Positions 45,574 to 55,235 of a stretch of DNA of 64,000 nucleotides are shown one piece after another. Location of the stretch: positions 1-64,000 of the forward strand of contig UQFE01000013.1 in the NCBI GenBank assembly GCA_900540255.1, read 5' to 3'. Each line of letters opens with the position of its first letter. Positions within the stretch are counted from its first letter, which is position 1. The notes under the pieces were generated by a model. The model was not told the origin of the DNA. It saw only the letters and a list, made by a program, of their open reading frames with translations, and ran no database searches. The translations under genes and the position numbers were made by a program. The DNA is from an uncultured Clostridium sp. GTDB lineage: Bacteria > Bacillota > Clostridia > Clostridiales > Clostridiaceae.

Positions 45574-46869
45574 TTATAAACTAAAAAATTCAGTAAATGC
45601 TTTAATAGTATAATAATTATCCTTAACACTTGCTAATTCTCTTATTGAATGCATTCCAATAACTGGTGCCCCCATATCAATAACTGGAATAGTTAAATTT
45701 GCAGCTGTTACAGGTCCTATTGTAGTTCCTCCCCTAACATCTGATCTATTAACAAATTTTTGGAATGGAACACCTGCAGAATCACAAATTCCAGCAAATA
45801 CAGCTCCATTAAAGCTATCTGTACTATAGCTTCCAGATGCAGCAATTTTTAATACTGGACCTCCTTCAAGAACTGGCCTATTTGTAGGATCATGCTTATC
45901 TCCTAAATTAGGATGAACAGCATGTGCTAAATCAGCAGATATCATTATAGACTTAGATAAAGCCCTATAATATCCTTCTCTATCCTTTCCTAATCCAATA
46001 GTAATTCTTTCTAAGATATTATTTAATAATGTAGAATTAGCCCCTTCTGCTGTTAAGCTTCCTATTTCCTCATTATCAATGCAAATCATAACCTTAGTTG
46101 CCTTATTTTCCTTACTATTTACCAATGCTTTAACACCAGCAAATACCATCCATAAATCATCAAATCTTCCTGAAGAAATAAGTTCTTCATTCATTCCTAT
46201 TAATGACCCTTTTTCATATTCATATAATCCTAATTCAAAATTTAATATATCTTCTTTATTAACCTTAAGTTCTTGAGCAAGAATGTTCATTAAATAATCT
46301 TCTTTTTCAAGTTTATCATTTATAAGTCCTAATAAAGGTAAAGTATCAACTTGTCTATTTATTTTATATCCTTCATTTACTTCTCTATTCATATGAATAG
46401 CTAAGCTTGGAATTATTAATAATGGATTGTTAATATTTATTAATCTTATTTCTGGCTTTATTGGAGATTTACCCTTTAATGCAACTTTACCAGCAATACT
46501 TAAAGGTCTGTCATACCATGTATGTAGTATTGGTCCACCATAAACTTCAGTATTTAATTTAACATATCTTCCTTCTGTAATCATTTGAGGATTTGGCTTT
46601 ATTCTAAATCCTGGTACATCTGTATGTGCTCCAATAAGTCTAAAACCAACTTGCTCTATATCTTCACTACCTATTTCAAAAGCAATTAATGCTGAGTCGC
46701 TTTTTATAACATAATATTTACCCTTTGATTTTAAATCCCATTTATCTTCTTCTTTTATTTCAATAAACCCATTTTCATTTAATATCCTTTGAGTAGCTTT
46801 TACTCCATGACATGCACTTGGACTATCATATAAAAAGTCTATTAATTCTATTGCTAGATTTCTTTCCAT
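45574..46869 (-). CDS. M18-family aminopeptidase
   Basis: A 431-residue metalloaminopeptidase of the M18 (aspartyl aminopeptidase) family, probably cytosolic. Zinc-site landmarks appear in order: GAHTDVPGFRIKP (His, Asp), CIDNEEIGSLTAEGANS (Glu-Glu), ISADLAHAVHPN (Asp) and a late AAPVIGMHSIRE (His). The length is normal for the family. It removes N-terminal acidic or neutral residues from peptides in amino acid recycling. It is a single-gene unit. Confidence 0.92.
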   Translation of the reverse strand: MERNLAIELIDFLYDSPSACHGVKATQRILNENGFIEIKEEDKWDLKSKGKYYVIKSDSALIAFEIGSEDIEQVGFRLIGAHTDVPGFRIKPNPQMITEGRYVKLNTEVYGGPILHTWYDRPLSIAGKVALKGKSPIKPEIRLININNPLLIIPSLAIHMNREVNEGYKINRQVDTLPLLGLINDKLEKEDYLMNILAQELKVNKEDILNFELGLYEYEKGSLIGMNEELISSGRFDDLWMVFAGVKALVNSKENKATKVMICIDNEEIGSLTAEGANSTLLNNILERITIGLGKDREGYYRALSKSIMISADLAHAVHPNLGDKHDPTNRPVLEGGPVLKIAASGSYSTDSFNGAVFAGICDSAGVPFQKFVNRSDVRGGTTIGPVTAANLTIPVIDMGAPVIGMHSIRELASVKDNYYTIKAFTEFFSL

Positions 46870-47336
46870 AGTTATTTACTCCTTTACTTAATGTATATAT
46901 TTACTATACTTCATTTGTTATTTTTTCTCAACTCATTTGAACTTATAACCTTTTAATATATATTTCTTTAGGTCTTATTATTCTGTTATATCAAAATGTT
47001 GTTAACAACATTTTGATATAACAGAACCTCAATATAAAATTTTAAGTAATAATAAAAATAGACAAATCAGTAACTTCATTTATAAACTTATCTAATCATA
47101 AATTCCAACAATATTTTCCTATAACAAAATCCAATCCTTAAATCATAACAACATTCTCCTATAACAAATACATATACATTTAATTAATATGCTTTTCATA
47201 GTAGCCTTAATTTTTAAAATTTTATGTCCCACCGTTGACTTTTATATTTCATTAAATTAGCATTATATAATAAACTTTCTTTTTAAATACAATTTTATTT
47301 GTATAAATTAATTAAAATAAATATAGGAGGACTTTT
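46870..47336. other. divergent intergenic region holding a palindromic repeat
   Basis: A 467-bp gap between the M18 gene and the CDF gene. It holds copy C of the palindrome (46981-47026) and afterwards two degenerate variants of the same words (near 47105 and 47140, 'CAACATT..TATAACAAA'). Both promoters must lie here; none was clear. Confidence 0.5.
46981..47026. repeat. 46-bp palindromic repeat, copy C
   Basis: TTCTGTTATATCAAAATGTT then GTTAAC at the centre and the exact reverse complement. This is the most perfect copy: every base pairs. Confidence 0.9.
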
Positions 47337-48512
47337 ATGATCTCTAACTTTTTAATAAAAAAATTTATTAAAGAACCTGAAAACATATCTGATGTAAAAG
47401 TAAGAGAATCTTACGCTAATCTTGCTGGTATAATTGGAATAATTACTAATTCATTACTTTTTTTAATTAAATTATCAGTTGGATTACTTTCTAACTCAGT
47501 TTCAATTTTAGCTGATGCATTCAATAATTTATCAGATGCAGCTTCTTCTATAATAACTATCATAGGATTCAAAATGGCAAATAAACCTGCTGATGCTGAA
47601 CATCCTTTTGGACACGGACGTATAGAGTATATAACTGCAATGGTAGTTTCCTTTATGGTTATGCTTGTAGGGTTACAATTTGTTAAAACTTCTTTTCAAA
47701 AAATAATTACCCCTACTCCAGTATCATTTGAAACTATTCCATTTTTATTATTGCTAATTTCAATTGGCTTTAAATTATGGCTTTCAAGGTTTAACAAATC
47801 CATTGGTAATAAAATTAATTCTTCAACATTAAAAGCAACTGCAACTGATGCAATGGGTGATGTTTTTACTTCAAGTACTGTTGTTATTTCTTTTTTAATA
47901 GCTAAATTTACAACACTTCCTATTGATGGATACATAGGTATAATTGTTGCATTAGCTATAGTTTATTCTGGTTATTCTCTTATTAAAGAAACACTTAGTC
48001 CTCTTTTAGGAGAACCACCTGATCCAGCATTAGTAAATGATATAATTAATATGGTTATGTCTTACGATAATATTACTGGAATTCACGATTTAGTCGTTCA
48101 TAATTATGGACCTGGTAGAATTATGGCTTCAATTCATGCTGAAATTCCTAGCAATATAGATATTATGAAAATTCATGATATTATAGATACTGCTGAAAGA
48201 GAAATTTCAAAAAAACTCAATATTTATTTAGTCATACACATGGATCCTATTTGTGTTGATACAGATGAAATAATTGAAACTAGAAACATGGTCACATCAA
48301 TTTTAAATAAATATGATGCAGTAAAATCATTTCATGATTTTAGAGTTGTTGGGGAAAATGATAAAAAAAATCTTGTTTTTGATATAGAAGTTTATCCTTC
48401 TAAGCTTAATCAATCAAATCCTCCAGAAAAACTATTATCACAAATAGAAGCTGATATCAAATTACATGCTCCTAAATATAATTGCATAATAACTTTAGAT
48501 TTAGCATTATAA
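47337..48512 (+). CDS. cation diffusion facilitator family transporter
   Basis: A 391-residue CDF protein with six membrane helices (LLFLIKLSVGLLSNSVSILA, then DAFNNLSDAAS in helix 2, an EHPFGHGRIEY loop and TATDAMGDVFTSS in helix 5) and a cytoplasmic C-terminal domain containing histidines (GIHDLVVHNYGPG). It exports divalent metals such as zinc, manganese or iron by proton antiport. The exact metal is not visible. AGGAGG lies just before the ATG. Confidence 0.9.
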   Translation: MISNFLIKKFIKEPENISDVKVRESYANLAGIIGIITNSLLFLIKLSVGLLSNSVSILADAFNNLSDAASSIITIIGFKMANKPADAEHPFGHGRIEYITAMVVSFMVMLVGLQFVKTSFQKIITPTPVSFETIPFLLLLISIGFKLWLSRFNKSIGNKINSSTLKATATDAMGDVFTSSTVVISFLIAKFTTLPIDGYIGIIVALAIVYSGYSLIKETLSPLLGEPPDPALVNDIINMVMSYDNITGIHDLVVHNYGPGRIMASIHAEIPSNIDIMKIHDIIDTAEREISKKLNIYLVIHMDPICVDTDEIIETRNMVTSILNKYDAVKSFHDFRVVGENDKKNLVFDIEVYPSKLNQSNPPEKLLSQIEADIKLHAPKYNCIITLDLAL

Positions 48513-48519
48513 AATAGTT

Positions 48520-48570
48520 TGACTCAATTTAAAAGTAATTATTTCTCTTTTAAATTGAGTCATTTTTTTT
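48520..48570. terminator. bidirectional terminator, CDF and Sel1 genes
   Basis: TGACTCAATTTAAAAG pairs perfectly with CTTTTAAATTGAGTCA and is flanked by T runs on both sides, lying between two convergent stop codons. Confidence 0.9.
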
Positions 48571-51247
48571 AAATAATTAAATTATAATAAATTTTATCTT
48601 CCATTAATTTATAATATTCAGTCTTTTCCTCTGGCCTTCTTTTAGAATACCATTTAATCAATTCATCAATAACTTTATAAACACCGTTATTTAAAAGTTT
48701 AGTCAATTTTTTAATAATAATTAATTCTTCAACTGTTACTATACTACTTATCTCAAATTCTTTAAGCTTTTTCTTTAAATATATATATTCACATTTCTTT
48801 ACACCCAAGTGTTCTCCTTGCATTGCAATATTAAATAATTCTTTATATTTATCACTATCATATAAATCATTTTCATATAAAAAAACAGCAAGATTTCCAT
48901 AACAATTTAAATTTCCAAGATCTATTCCATCCTTATATAAATTTATTATTTCATCTTTACTCATATTAATTAAATTATTTTCTCCTAAATTTGCTTTAAT
49001 AAAATTTGCTGTTCCCTTATCTATTTCTTCTATTTCATTAATTAACTCATTTCCTCTTTCTTTATTTTCCTCAATTCCAATTCCCTTATAACAATAATAT
49101 ATTAATCTTTCTTTTCCTTTTAATACATCTAAATCTATTAACTTAAACACATAATAAATTGCCTTAATATCATTTTTCTTGTTTCCAATTCCTTTTTCAT
49201 ATATTTGTATAAGATTTTCTACCCCATCTATATCATTTTTATTAGCTGCTTTTTCATACCATTTAATAGCTAAATTTATATTTCTAGATAAAAATATTCC
49301 TTTCTTATACCAATCTCCAAGCTTATTCATTGCTTTAATACAATTCTTTTCTGCTGCAAGGTTATAATATTGATAAGCTTTTTCATAATTTTGCATTACA
49401 CCTATACCTTTTTCATATATATATCCAAACTTAAAAATTGATTCTTTTAATTCATATTCCACTCCAAATTTAATATATTCAACTAATTCACTCCTATTTA
49501 TATCCTTCTTTTCACTTAATTCATTTATCATAATAGATGCTAAATAATCAGCTGCATAAGGTGAATTTAGCCTATATGCTTCCTTTAATAATCTTTTTAC
49601 TATTTCTGTTGTTTTTTCTCCAAATTTATTTAATCTTAAATATGCAACTGCAAGAACATACATCGCATGAGGCTCTTTCCTTGCTGCTGCAAATTCAATA
49701 TATTCTATTGCTTTTTCTAAATTTCTTTCAATTCCTTCTCCATTGTAATACATTATTCCAAGTCTTTGAGTGCATTTTAAATTCCCTTCTTCATGCCCCT
49801 CTTCATAAGTTGAAATAGCTTGATTAATAAGTCCCTCATCTTCATACAACTTTCCAAGTTTAAAGTAAATACTCTTATCACCAAATTCTATTGCTTTATT
49901 ATAAAGTTCTATTGCAGAATATAAGTCCTTTTTAACATGCAAACCCTTTAAATACATTTCAGCCAATGATTCTATACAATTAGTATCTAAAGCAATATAG
50001 CCCTTAGATAAATAATAAAATGCCCTTTTATAATCCTCTTCAATGTATATTCCCTCTAAATAAGACCTTCCAATTATATAATATGCATCTTCATAGTCAT
50101 TTTCAGCAGCTTTTTCCATCCAATAATAAGCTCTTATTAAATTTTCTTCACATCCCTCTCCATTTTTATACATTAATGATACTGCATATTGTGATGCTGG
50201 AAAATTACACTTTGCAGCTTTACTATGCCATTTAAATGCAGTATTTAAGTCTTTTTCAATACCTAACCCATTATAATAACATCGTCCCAACTGATAATAT
50301 GCTGCTGCATATTCATTTTCTGCACTTTTTTGAAACCACATAAAGGCTTTATAATAATCCTTTGGCAATCCATTTCCTTCTGCATATAAAACTCCTATTG
50401 AATACTGTGAAAAAGCATTTCCCTTGTTTGCTGCTTTATAATACCACTGATATGCTATTTCATAATTTCTAGATATTCCAATTCCTCTATCATAAAATAA
50501 TCCTAAATAACTTTCAGCATATTCATCATTAAACTTTGCAGCTTCCAAAAAATATTTATATGCTATTTTATAATTTCTCTTTACTCCTCTTCCAAAATAA
50601 TATTTTTCGCCTTCTTCAACTAATGAATGTGATAATTCTATTTCTTTTTCTTCTATATCTGAAAAATTAATCATCATAGACTTATTACTTTTTAAATCAT
50701 TATTAGTAATTAACTTTGACTTTCTTAAATACTTTTTAAAGATTTCTTTTTCTTCTTCCAATAAATTTTCTAAAAATAATGAATAATTTTCACTACCATA
50801 ATTAATTACAAACCAAACTAAAACTTCATATATAAGTTTTAATTTTTTAATTTCCTCTTTTTCATGATTTTTATCAATGCTTTTACTTTCATTTAAGCTT
50901 TGCTCAACACTTTCTCTATTATTTTCATTACATACACTACTTTTTATTTCTATAGCTGTTTTATTAACATTACTCTTTACTATTTTTTCCCACAATATTA
51001 TCTTTTCTACTATTTCATTAGGAATAACACCTATTTCTTTTAATACTTCTAATCTTTTTAAGCATTCTTCATTTTCATCATATAAAACTTTATTTTGTTT
51101 AGAAATATAATAAATAATATCATTTATTACATCATTCACTTCTTTATTTATCATTTCTAAATTAGTTTGATCTTTTAATTTATTTAAATCTTCATATATA
51201 TCATTAAACTCCAATTTTAGAAAATCATAATTAAAGCTTTTATCCAT
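48569..51247 (-). CDS. Sel1-like repeat protein
   Basis: An 892-residue protein. Residues about 200-860 consist of successive 36-residue Sel1/TPR-like units, for example AESYLGLFYDRGIGISRNYE, AFSQYSIGVLYAEGNGLPKDYY and AAYYQLGRCYYNGLGIEKDLN, with Ala-x-x-x-Leu-Gly and Gly-x-Gly steps. The first 200 residues are helical and unrecognised. No signal peptide is present. Sel1 proteins act as protein-binding scaffolds. The gene is alone, preceded by GGAGG before the ATG. Confidence 0.9.
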   Translation of the reverse strand: MDKSFNYDFLKLEFNDIYEDLNKLKDQTNLEMINKEVNDVINDIIYYISKQNKVLYDENEECLKRLEVLKEIGVIPNEIVEKIILWEKIVKSNVNKTAIEIKSSVCNENNRESVEQSLNESKSIDKNHEKEEIKKLKLIYEVLVWFVINYGSENYSLFLENLLEEEKEIFKKYLRKSKLITNNDLKSNKSMMINFSDIEEKEIELSHSLVEEGEKYYFGRGVKRNYKIAYKYFLEAAKFNDEYAESYLGLFYDRGIGISRNYEIAYQWYYKAANKGNAFSQYSIGVLYAEGNGLPKDYYKAFMWFQKSAENEYAAAYYQLGRCYYNGLGIEKDLNTAFKWHSKAAKCNFPASQYAVSLMYKNGEGCEENLIRAYYWMEKAAENDYEDAYYIIGRSYLEGIYIEEDYKRAFYYLSKGYIALDTNCIESLAEMYLKGLHVKKDLYSAIELYNKAIEFGDKSIYFKLGKLYEDEGLINQAISTYEEGHEEGNLKCTQRLGIMYYNGEGIERNLEKAIEYIEFAAARKEPHAMYVLAVAYLRLNKFGEKTTEIVKRLLKEAYRLNSPYAADYLASIMINELSEKKDINRSELVEYIKFGVEYELKESIFKFGYIYEKGIGVMQNYEKAYQYYNLAAEKNCIKAMNKLGDWYKKGIFLSRNINLAIKWYEKAANKNDIDGVENLIQIYEKGIGNKKNDIKAIYYVFKLIDLDVLKGKERLIYYCYKGIGIEENKERGNELINEIEEIDKGTANFIKANLGENNLINMSKDEIINLYKDGIDLGNLNCYGNLAVFLYENDLYDSDKYKELFNIAMQGEHLGVKKCEYIYLKKKLKEFEISSIVTVEELIIIKKLTKLLNNGVYKVIDELIKWYSKRRPEEKTEYYKLMEDKIYYNLII

Positions 51248-51324
51248 ATGGCCTCCAAAATTGTTATTATTCCTACTATTAGTTTATTATATGGTTAATA
51301 TCTTTATTAATAATATTTTTTTAT

Positions 51325-51369
51325 AAAATAAAAATAAACAAATTATTTTTCTATAATAACTTGTTTATT
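51325..51369 (-). terminator. terminator of the amino acid ABC transporter genes
   Basis: AATAAACAA and TTGTTTATT pair around a loop, with T-rich sequence beyond on the minus strand, 12 bases after the ATPase stop. Confidence 0.6.
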
Positions 51370-51381
51370 AAATCTAATTTA

Positions 51382-52104
51382 TTATAATACCTTAGATAAA
51401 AAGTCTATTGTTCTTGGATTCTTTGGATTTGAGAATATTTCTTCAGGAGTTCCCTCTTCCATTATATTTCCCTTATCCATAAAAAGAATTCTATCTCCAA
51501 CTTCCCTTGCAAATCCCATTTCATGAGTTACAACAACCATTGTCATACCTTCCTTAGCAAGTTCCTTCATAACATTTAAAACTTCACCAACCATTTCGGG
51601 ATCTAATGCAGAAGTTGGTTCATCAAATAACATAACATCTGGGTCCATAGCTAATGCCCTTGCTATTGCTATTCTTTGCTTTTGCCCACCAGATAAAGAT
51701 GATGGGTATGCATCTGCCTTATTAAGCAATCCAACTCTATCAAGAAGCTCTTTTGCCTTCTTTTCAGCATCAGCCTTGCTAACTCCCTTAACTTTAATAG
51801 GAGCTATTGTTAGATTATCTAATACTGTTTTATGTGGAAAAAGATTAAATTGTTGAAATACCATGCCCATCTTTTCCCTAATTTTATTTATATCAACTTT
51901 TTTATCAGTAATATTTTTTCCCTCAAAAATTATTTCTCCTGAAGTTGGAACTTCTAATAGGTTCAAGCATCTTAAAAATGTACTTTTTCCTGAACCTGAT
52001 GGTCCTATTACAACTACAACTTCACCTTTTTCTATATGCTCATTTATTCCTTTTAAAACTTCATTTTTTTCAAAACTTTTATGGAGATTATTAACGCGAA
52101 TCAC
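51382..52104 (-). CDS. polar amino acid ABC transporter ATPase
   Basis: A 240-residue ATPase: Walker [11 protein letters not shown]-loop FQQFNLFPH, signature LSGGQKQR, Walker [12 protein letters not shown] and the H-loop THEMGF. The whole length resembles GlnQ/HisP-type proteins of amino acid importers. It overlaps the permease gene by 14 bases. The start is a GTG with a rather distant AGGAG. Confidence 0.92.
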   Translation of the reverse strand: MIRVNNLHKSFEKNEVLKGINEHIEKGEVVVVIGPSGSGKSTFLRCLNLLEVPTSGEIIFEGKNITDKKVDINKIREKMGMVFQQFNLFPHKTVLDNLTIAPIKVKGVSKADAEKKAKELLDRVGLLNKADAYPSSLSGGQKQRIAIARALAMDPDVMLFDEPTSALDPEMVGEVLNVMKELAKEGMTMVVVTHEMGFAREVGDRILFMDKGNIMEEGTPEEIFSNPKNPRTIDFLSKVL

Positions 52105-52771
52105 TTTTTTTCATTCTCCTTTCTATAAGAGATATTATTCTACCTAATGTAAATGTCATAATAAAATAGAAACCTGCAGCTACTATATATGGTTCTAATC
52201 CTAAATATGTAGATCCTACAACTACTTTACCTGCAAACATTAATTCATTAACACCAATTATTGATGCCATTGATGATTCCTTAATTATTGCAACAAACTC
52301 ATTACCTATAGCAGGTAATATATTTTTAACAGCTTGTGGTATTACAATTAACATCATAGCTGTGCTTTTCTTCATCCCTAAACTTCTTGCCGCTTCCATT
52401 TGTCCTTTATCAACTGCTTCTATACCAGCTCTTACTATCTCAGATACATATGCTGCTGAATTTAAAGCAATTGCTATTATTGCTGATGTAAATGGACTTA
52501 AATCTATTCCAAAAAACATCTTAGAACCTGCATACATAATTAAAATTTGTAATAGCATTGGTGTTCCTCTAACTATTTCAATATAAATTACTGCTAATAT
52601 CTTTAAAGGTTTGATTTTCCAAATATGAAAATTTGAAGTCTTCATAAAAAATAATAAAGATCCAAATATAGCTCCAAAAAATACTGTAATTAAAGAAATT
52701 AATAATGTATATTTAACACCTTCAAGATAATAAGGCAAATAATTTGGTACAAAACTAAAATCAAAATGCAT
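52091..52771 (-). CDS. polar amino acid ABC transporter permease
   Basis: A 226-residue HEQRo/GlnP-type permease with five helices. The coupling loop [42 protein letters not shown] follows the family pattern (EAA motif; quoted in short here as EAARSLG). [11 protein letters not shown] is the other common landmark. It would form the membrane pore with the ATPase encoded downstream and receive substrate from the lipoprotein. Confidence 0.92.
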   Translation of the reverse strand: MHFDFSFVPNYLPYYLEGVKYTLLISLITVFFGAIFGSLLFFMKTSNFHIWKIKPLKILAVIYIEIVRGTPMLLQILIMYAGSKMFFGIDLSPFTSAIIAIALNSAAYVSEIVRAGIEAVDKGQMEAARSLGMKKSTAMMLIVIPQAVKNILPAIGNEFVAIIKESSMASIIGVNELMFAGKVVVGSTYLGLEPYIVAAGFYFIMTFTLGRIISLIERRMKKSDSR

Positions 52772-52811
52772 TTTTTATCCTCCTATTTTTTCTATAATAA
52801 AACTTACTATT

Positions 52812-52842
52812 TAGCAGGGCCTATACCCTATTAGGCTCTGCT
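52812..52842 (-). terminator. intercistronic hairpin between binding protein and permease
   Basis: On the minus strand AGCAGAGCCTA pairs with TAGGCCCTGCT around a short loop. No T run follows, so it probably acts as an RNA stability or partial read-through hairpin that gives the binding protein more transcript than the membrane parts. Confidence 0.55.
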
Positions 52843-52904
52843 ATAACTAAATTTTATATTTTTAAATTCCCCTTATTTTTATTGTCTTATATTTATAATA
52901 TTTA

Positions 52905-53753
52905 TTATTCTTCAACAATATTTGCTGTTGCTGCTAATTCATTAGCCTTTGCTATATATTCATCCATTTTTCCTGATTCATTTAACTCTGTTATAACTTC
53001 ATTAACCTTTGCTAATAATTGTGGATTATTTTTAGCAATACCAACTGCATTTCCACCTGTTTGTTCTTCGTATATTGGTTTTCCTACTGCTAATTCTGGA
53101 TTGCTTTTAACAGCCATTTCTGCAACTGGCTTTTCCATAACTATTGCATCAACCTTTCCAGCTTTTAATTCTAAAATTAAATTATTAATATTAGATAATT
53201 GTTGCAAATTTACATTTGGAATTTCTGTTTTTGCTATTTTTTCTTGTGTTGAACCTAATTGTACTCCAACTTTTGCACCTTCTAAATCTGCAAATGTTTG
53301 ATATTTGTCCGCATCTTCAGCTCTAACTAATATTCCATGTTTTGAATTATAATAAACTTCTGAGAAATCTACCACTTTAGCTCTTTCTTCAGTTGGATTC
53401 ATTCCTGAAATTACAAGGTCAACCTTTCCTGCTGGTAAAGCTGATACTAAAGCATCAAAATCCATTTCTTGAATTACTAAATCAACCCCTATTTTATTTG
53501 CAATTTCATTTGCTATATCAACATCAAATCCACCTATAACATCTTTTCCATTTTCATCTATATAATGAAACTCATATGGTGCATAATCAGCACTCATTCC
53601 CACAACTAATTTACCATTCTTTTGTATCTTTTCTAATAAATCAGTTTTTGAATCAGAATTTTTATCATTAGAAGAACCACATCCTGCAAGCCCCATTGTC
53701 ATTATTCCTAAAACTGCTGTAGCAATTATTTTTTTCATTAATCCCTTTTTCAT
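52905..53753 (-). CDS. amino acid ABC transporter substrate-binding lipoprotein
   Basis: A 282-residue lipoprotein with signal peptide and lipobox GLAGC (Cys at about 25). The periplasmic-binding fold type 3 follows: KLVVGMSADYAPYEFH, GGFDVDIANEIANKIG, DALVSALPAGKVDLVISGMN and FADLEGAKVGVQLGSTQE. The residues fit family 3 (polar or basic amino acid) binding proteins. The upstream ArgR-like boxes suggest arginine, lysine or ornithine, an inference. It heads the operon. Confidence 0.92.
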   Translation of the reverse strand: MKKGLMKKIIATAVLGIMTMGLAGCGSSNDKNSDSKTDLLEKIQKNGKLVVGMSADYAPYEFHYIDENGKDVIGGFDVDIANEIANKIGVDLVIQEMDFDALVSALPAGKVDLVISGMNPTEERAKVVDFSEVYYNSKHGILVRAEDADKYQTFADLEGAKVGVQLGSTQEKIAKTEIPNVNLQQLSNINNLILELKAGKVDAIVMEKPVAEMAVKSNPELAVGKPIYEEQTGGNAVGIAKNNPQLLAKVNEVITELNESGKMDEYIAKANELAATANIVEE

Positions 53754-53809
53754 ATTTAAATCCCCCTTAAAATTTATGTATTGTTGAACTCTTCCTTAAC
53801 CACAGCATA

Positions 53810-53839
53810 ATTATACACTATTAAATTATATTTATGCAA
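53810..53839 (-). promoter_or_regulatory. promoter of the amino acid transporter operon
   Basis: TTGCAT (53834-53839), 18 bases and a perfect TATAAT (53810-53815) on the minus strand. The -35 region overlaps a half box of the TTTATGCATAAA series. Confidence 0.6.
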
Positions 53840-53861
53840 TACTTTTTTATAAGATTTTATA

Positions 53862-53980
53862 TTTATGCATAAAAACATAGAATTTATGCATAAATACTAT
53901 GTTTTATATGCATAAATCTTATTTTAAATAAAATTTATAATAATCTTATTGTGATTATATGCATATTTTATGGCATAAGT
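53862..53980. promoter_or_regulatory. array of ArgR-like operator boxes
   Basis: Two perfect 12-bp palindromes, TTTATGCATAAA, at 53862-53873 and 53883-53894 lie exactly 21 bp centre to centre. ATGCAT-centred variants follow at 53908-53913 and 53959-53964, and TTATGGCATAAG at 53968-53979. Arginine repressor hexamers bind paired boxes with that spacing (known for ArgR). The array sits between the transporter promoter and a divergent ATPase gene and could control either. Confidence 0.55.
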
Positions 53981-54099
53981 CTTATATTTATTTTTCATTA
54001 ATTAACCAATATTTAAATAAATTACTGAATTTTGTCCATTTTTTAATATATTATGAATAAAATATTATGGATAATCTATTTTTATTAGGAGTGAATTTA

Positions 54100-55182
54100 A
54101 TGACAACGTTAAAAGAAAGGCATCTCTTTCCTGGTGGTAATACCTCTAAAGGATTTTATTCTTTATATAGATATGTACTTTCTCAAGATGATGCAAAACG
54201 TATACTTTGTATAAAGGGTGGTCCTGGAACAGGAAAATCACAACTTATGAAAAAAGTTGGAGCTTATTTTGCTAAAAAGGGATATACAATAGAATATCAT
54301 CATTGTTCTTCTGATCCTAATTCTTTGGATGGTGTTCTAATTAAAGAATTAAACATAGCATTATTAGATGGAACTTCTCCTCATATTGTAGATCCTATTA
54401 ATCCTGGAGCTGTTGATGAAATTCTTAATATGGGTGATGCATTAAATATAGATATGCTTGCCAAAAACAAAAAAGAAATTATTTATTTAAATAAAGAAAT
54501 AGGTAAAAACTTCAAAAGAGCTTATAGGTATCTAGGGTCTGCAAGATGTATTCATGATGATTGGAGCAGTTTAAATTATGAATCTTTAGATTCTAATAAA
54601 ATTTCTAATATTATTGAAAATCTAAAAAATAATATATTTAAGTCTGATAAAATTGGATATGGAAGTGAACGTCACCTTTTTGCTACAGCAATTACACCTG
54701 ATGGAATAATTACTTATGCAGATCAACTTAGTAGTGAATTTAAAAAAAAATATGTATTAACTGGTGGTCCAGGATTTGGGAAAACTGATATTTTAAAATT
54801 CATAGGAAGTAGCGGTCAAAAGAAAGGTTATTTTATTGAATATATGCATGACCCATTTGTACCTGAGCGAATTGAGCATATCTTTATCCCTGAAACATCA
54901 ACATGTATTATAACAAATAATGAAATTAATCAAGCTAATTATACTGGAATCGAATATAACTTATTTGATTATACTAAATCTGCTTTATCTACTTCTAAAA
55001 AAGATGATATAAAATATAATAGTGATTTATTTTATGAATTAATTAATAAGGGAATTTCATTGATTCATAATGCACATTTACTTCATGATGAATTAGAAAG
55101 TTATTATATTAAAGCAATGGATTTTGCTTTTGCTGATAATATTTATAACAAAGTTATTAATAAATTAGAAAAATATGAATAG
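54100..55182 (+). CDS. ATPase with two P-loop domains (PRK06851-like)
   Basis: A 360-residue cytoplasmic protein with two Walker A motifs, GGPGTGKSQ (about residue 45) and GGPGFGKTD (about residue 235), each at the beginning of a repeated half with similar length and order. It resembles a conserved but uncharacterised family in Bacillota. The ATG at 54100 is preferred, because TAGGAGTGAATTTA lies just upstream, within the longer frame from 54067. It is divergent from the amino acid transporter. Confidence 0.8.
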   Translation: MTTLKERHLFPGGNTSKGFYSLYRYVLSQDDAKRILCIKGGPGTGKSQLMKKVGAYFAKKGYTIEYHHCSSDPNSLDGVLIKELNIALLDGTSPHIVDPINPGAVDEILNMGDALNIDMLAKNKKEIIYLNKEIGKNFKRAYRYLGSARCIHDDWSSLNYESLDSNKISNIIENLKNNIFKSDKIGYGSERHLFATAITPDGIITYADQLSSEFKKKYVLTGGPGFGKTDILKFIGSSGQKKGYFIEYMHDPFVPERIEHIFIPETSTCIITNNEINQANYTGIEYNLFDYTKSALSTSKKDDIKYNSDLFYELINKGISLIHNAHLLHDELESYYIKAMDFAFADNIYNKVINKLEKYE

Positions 55183-55186
55183 TTAA

Positions 55187-55233
55187 AATAAAATGAGTAC
55201 AATATTACCCACTAGTATATTGTACTCATTTTT
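55187..55233. terminator. bidirectional terminator
   Basis: ATGAGTACAATAT pairs perfectly with ATATTGTACTCAT around an 11-base loop, followed by TTTTTAA on the plus strand and preceded by A's. It sits between convergent stop codons. Confidence 0.9.
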
Positions 55234-55235
55234 AA

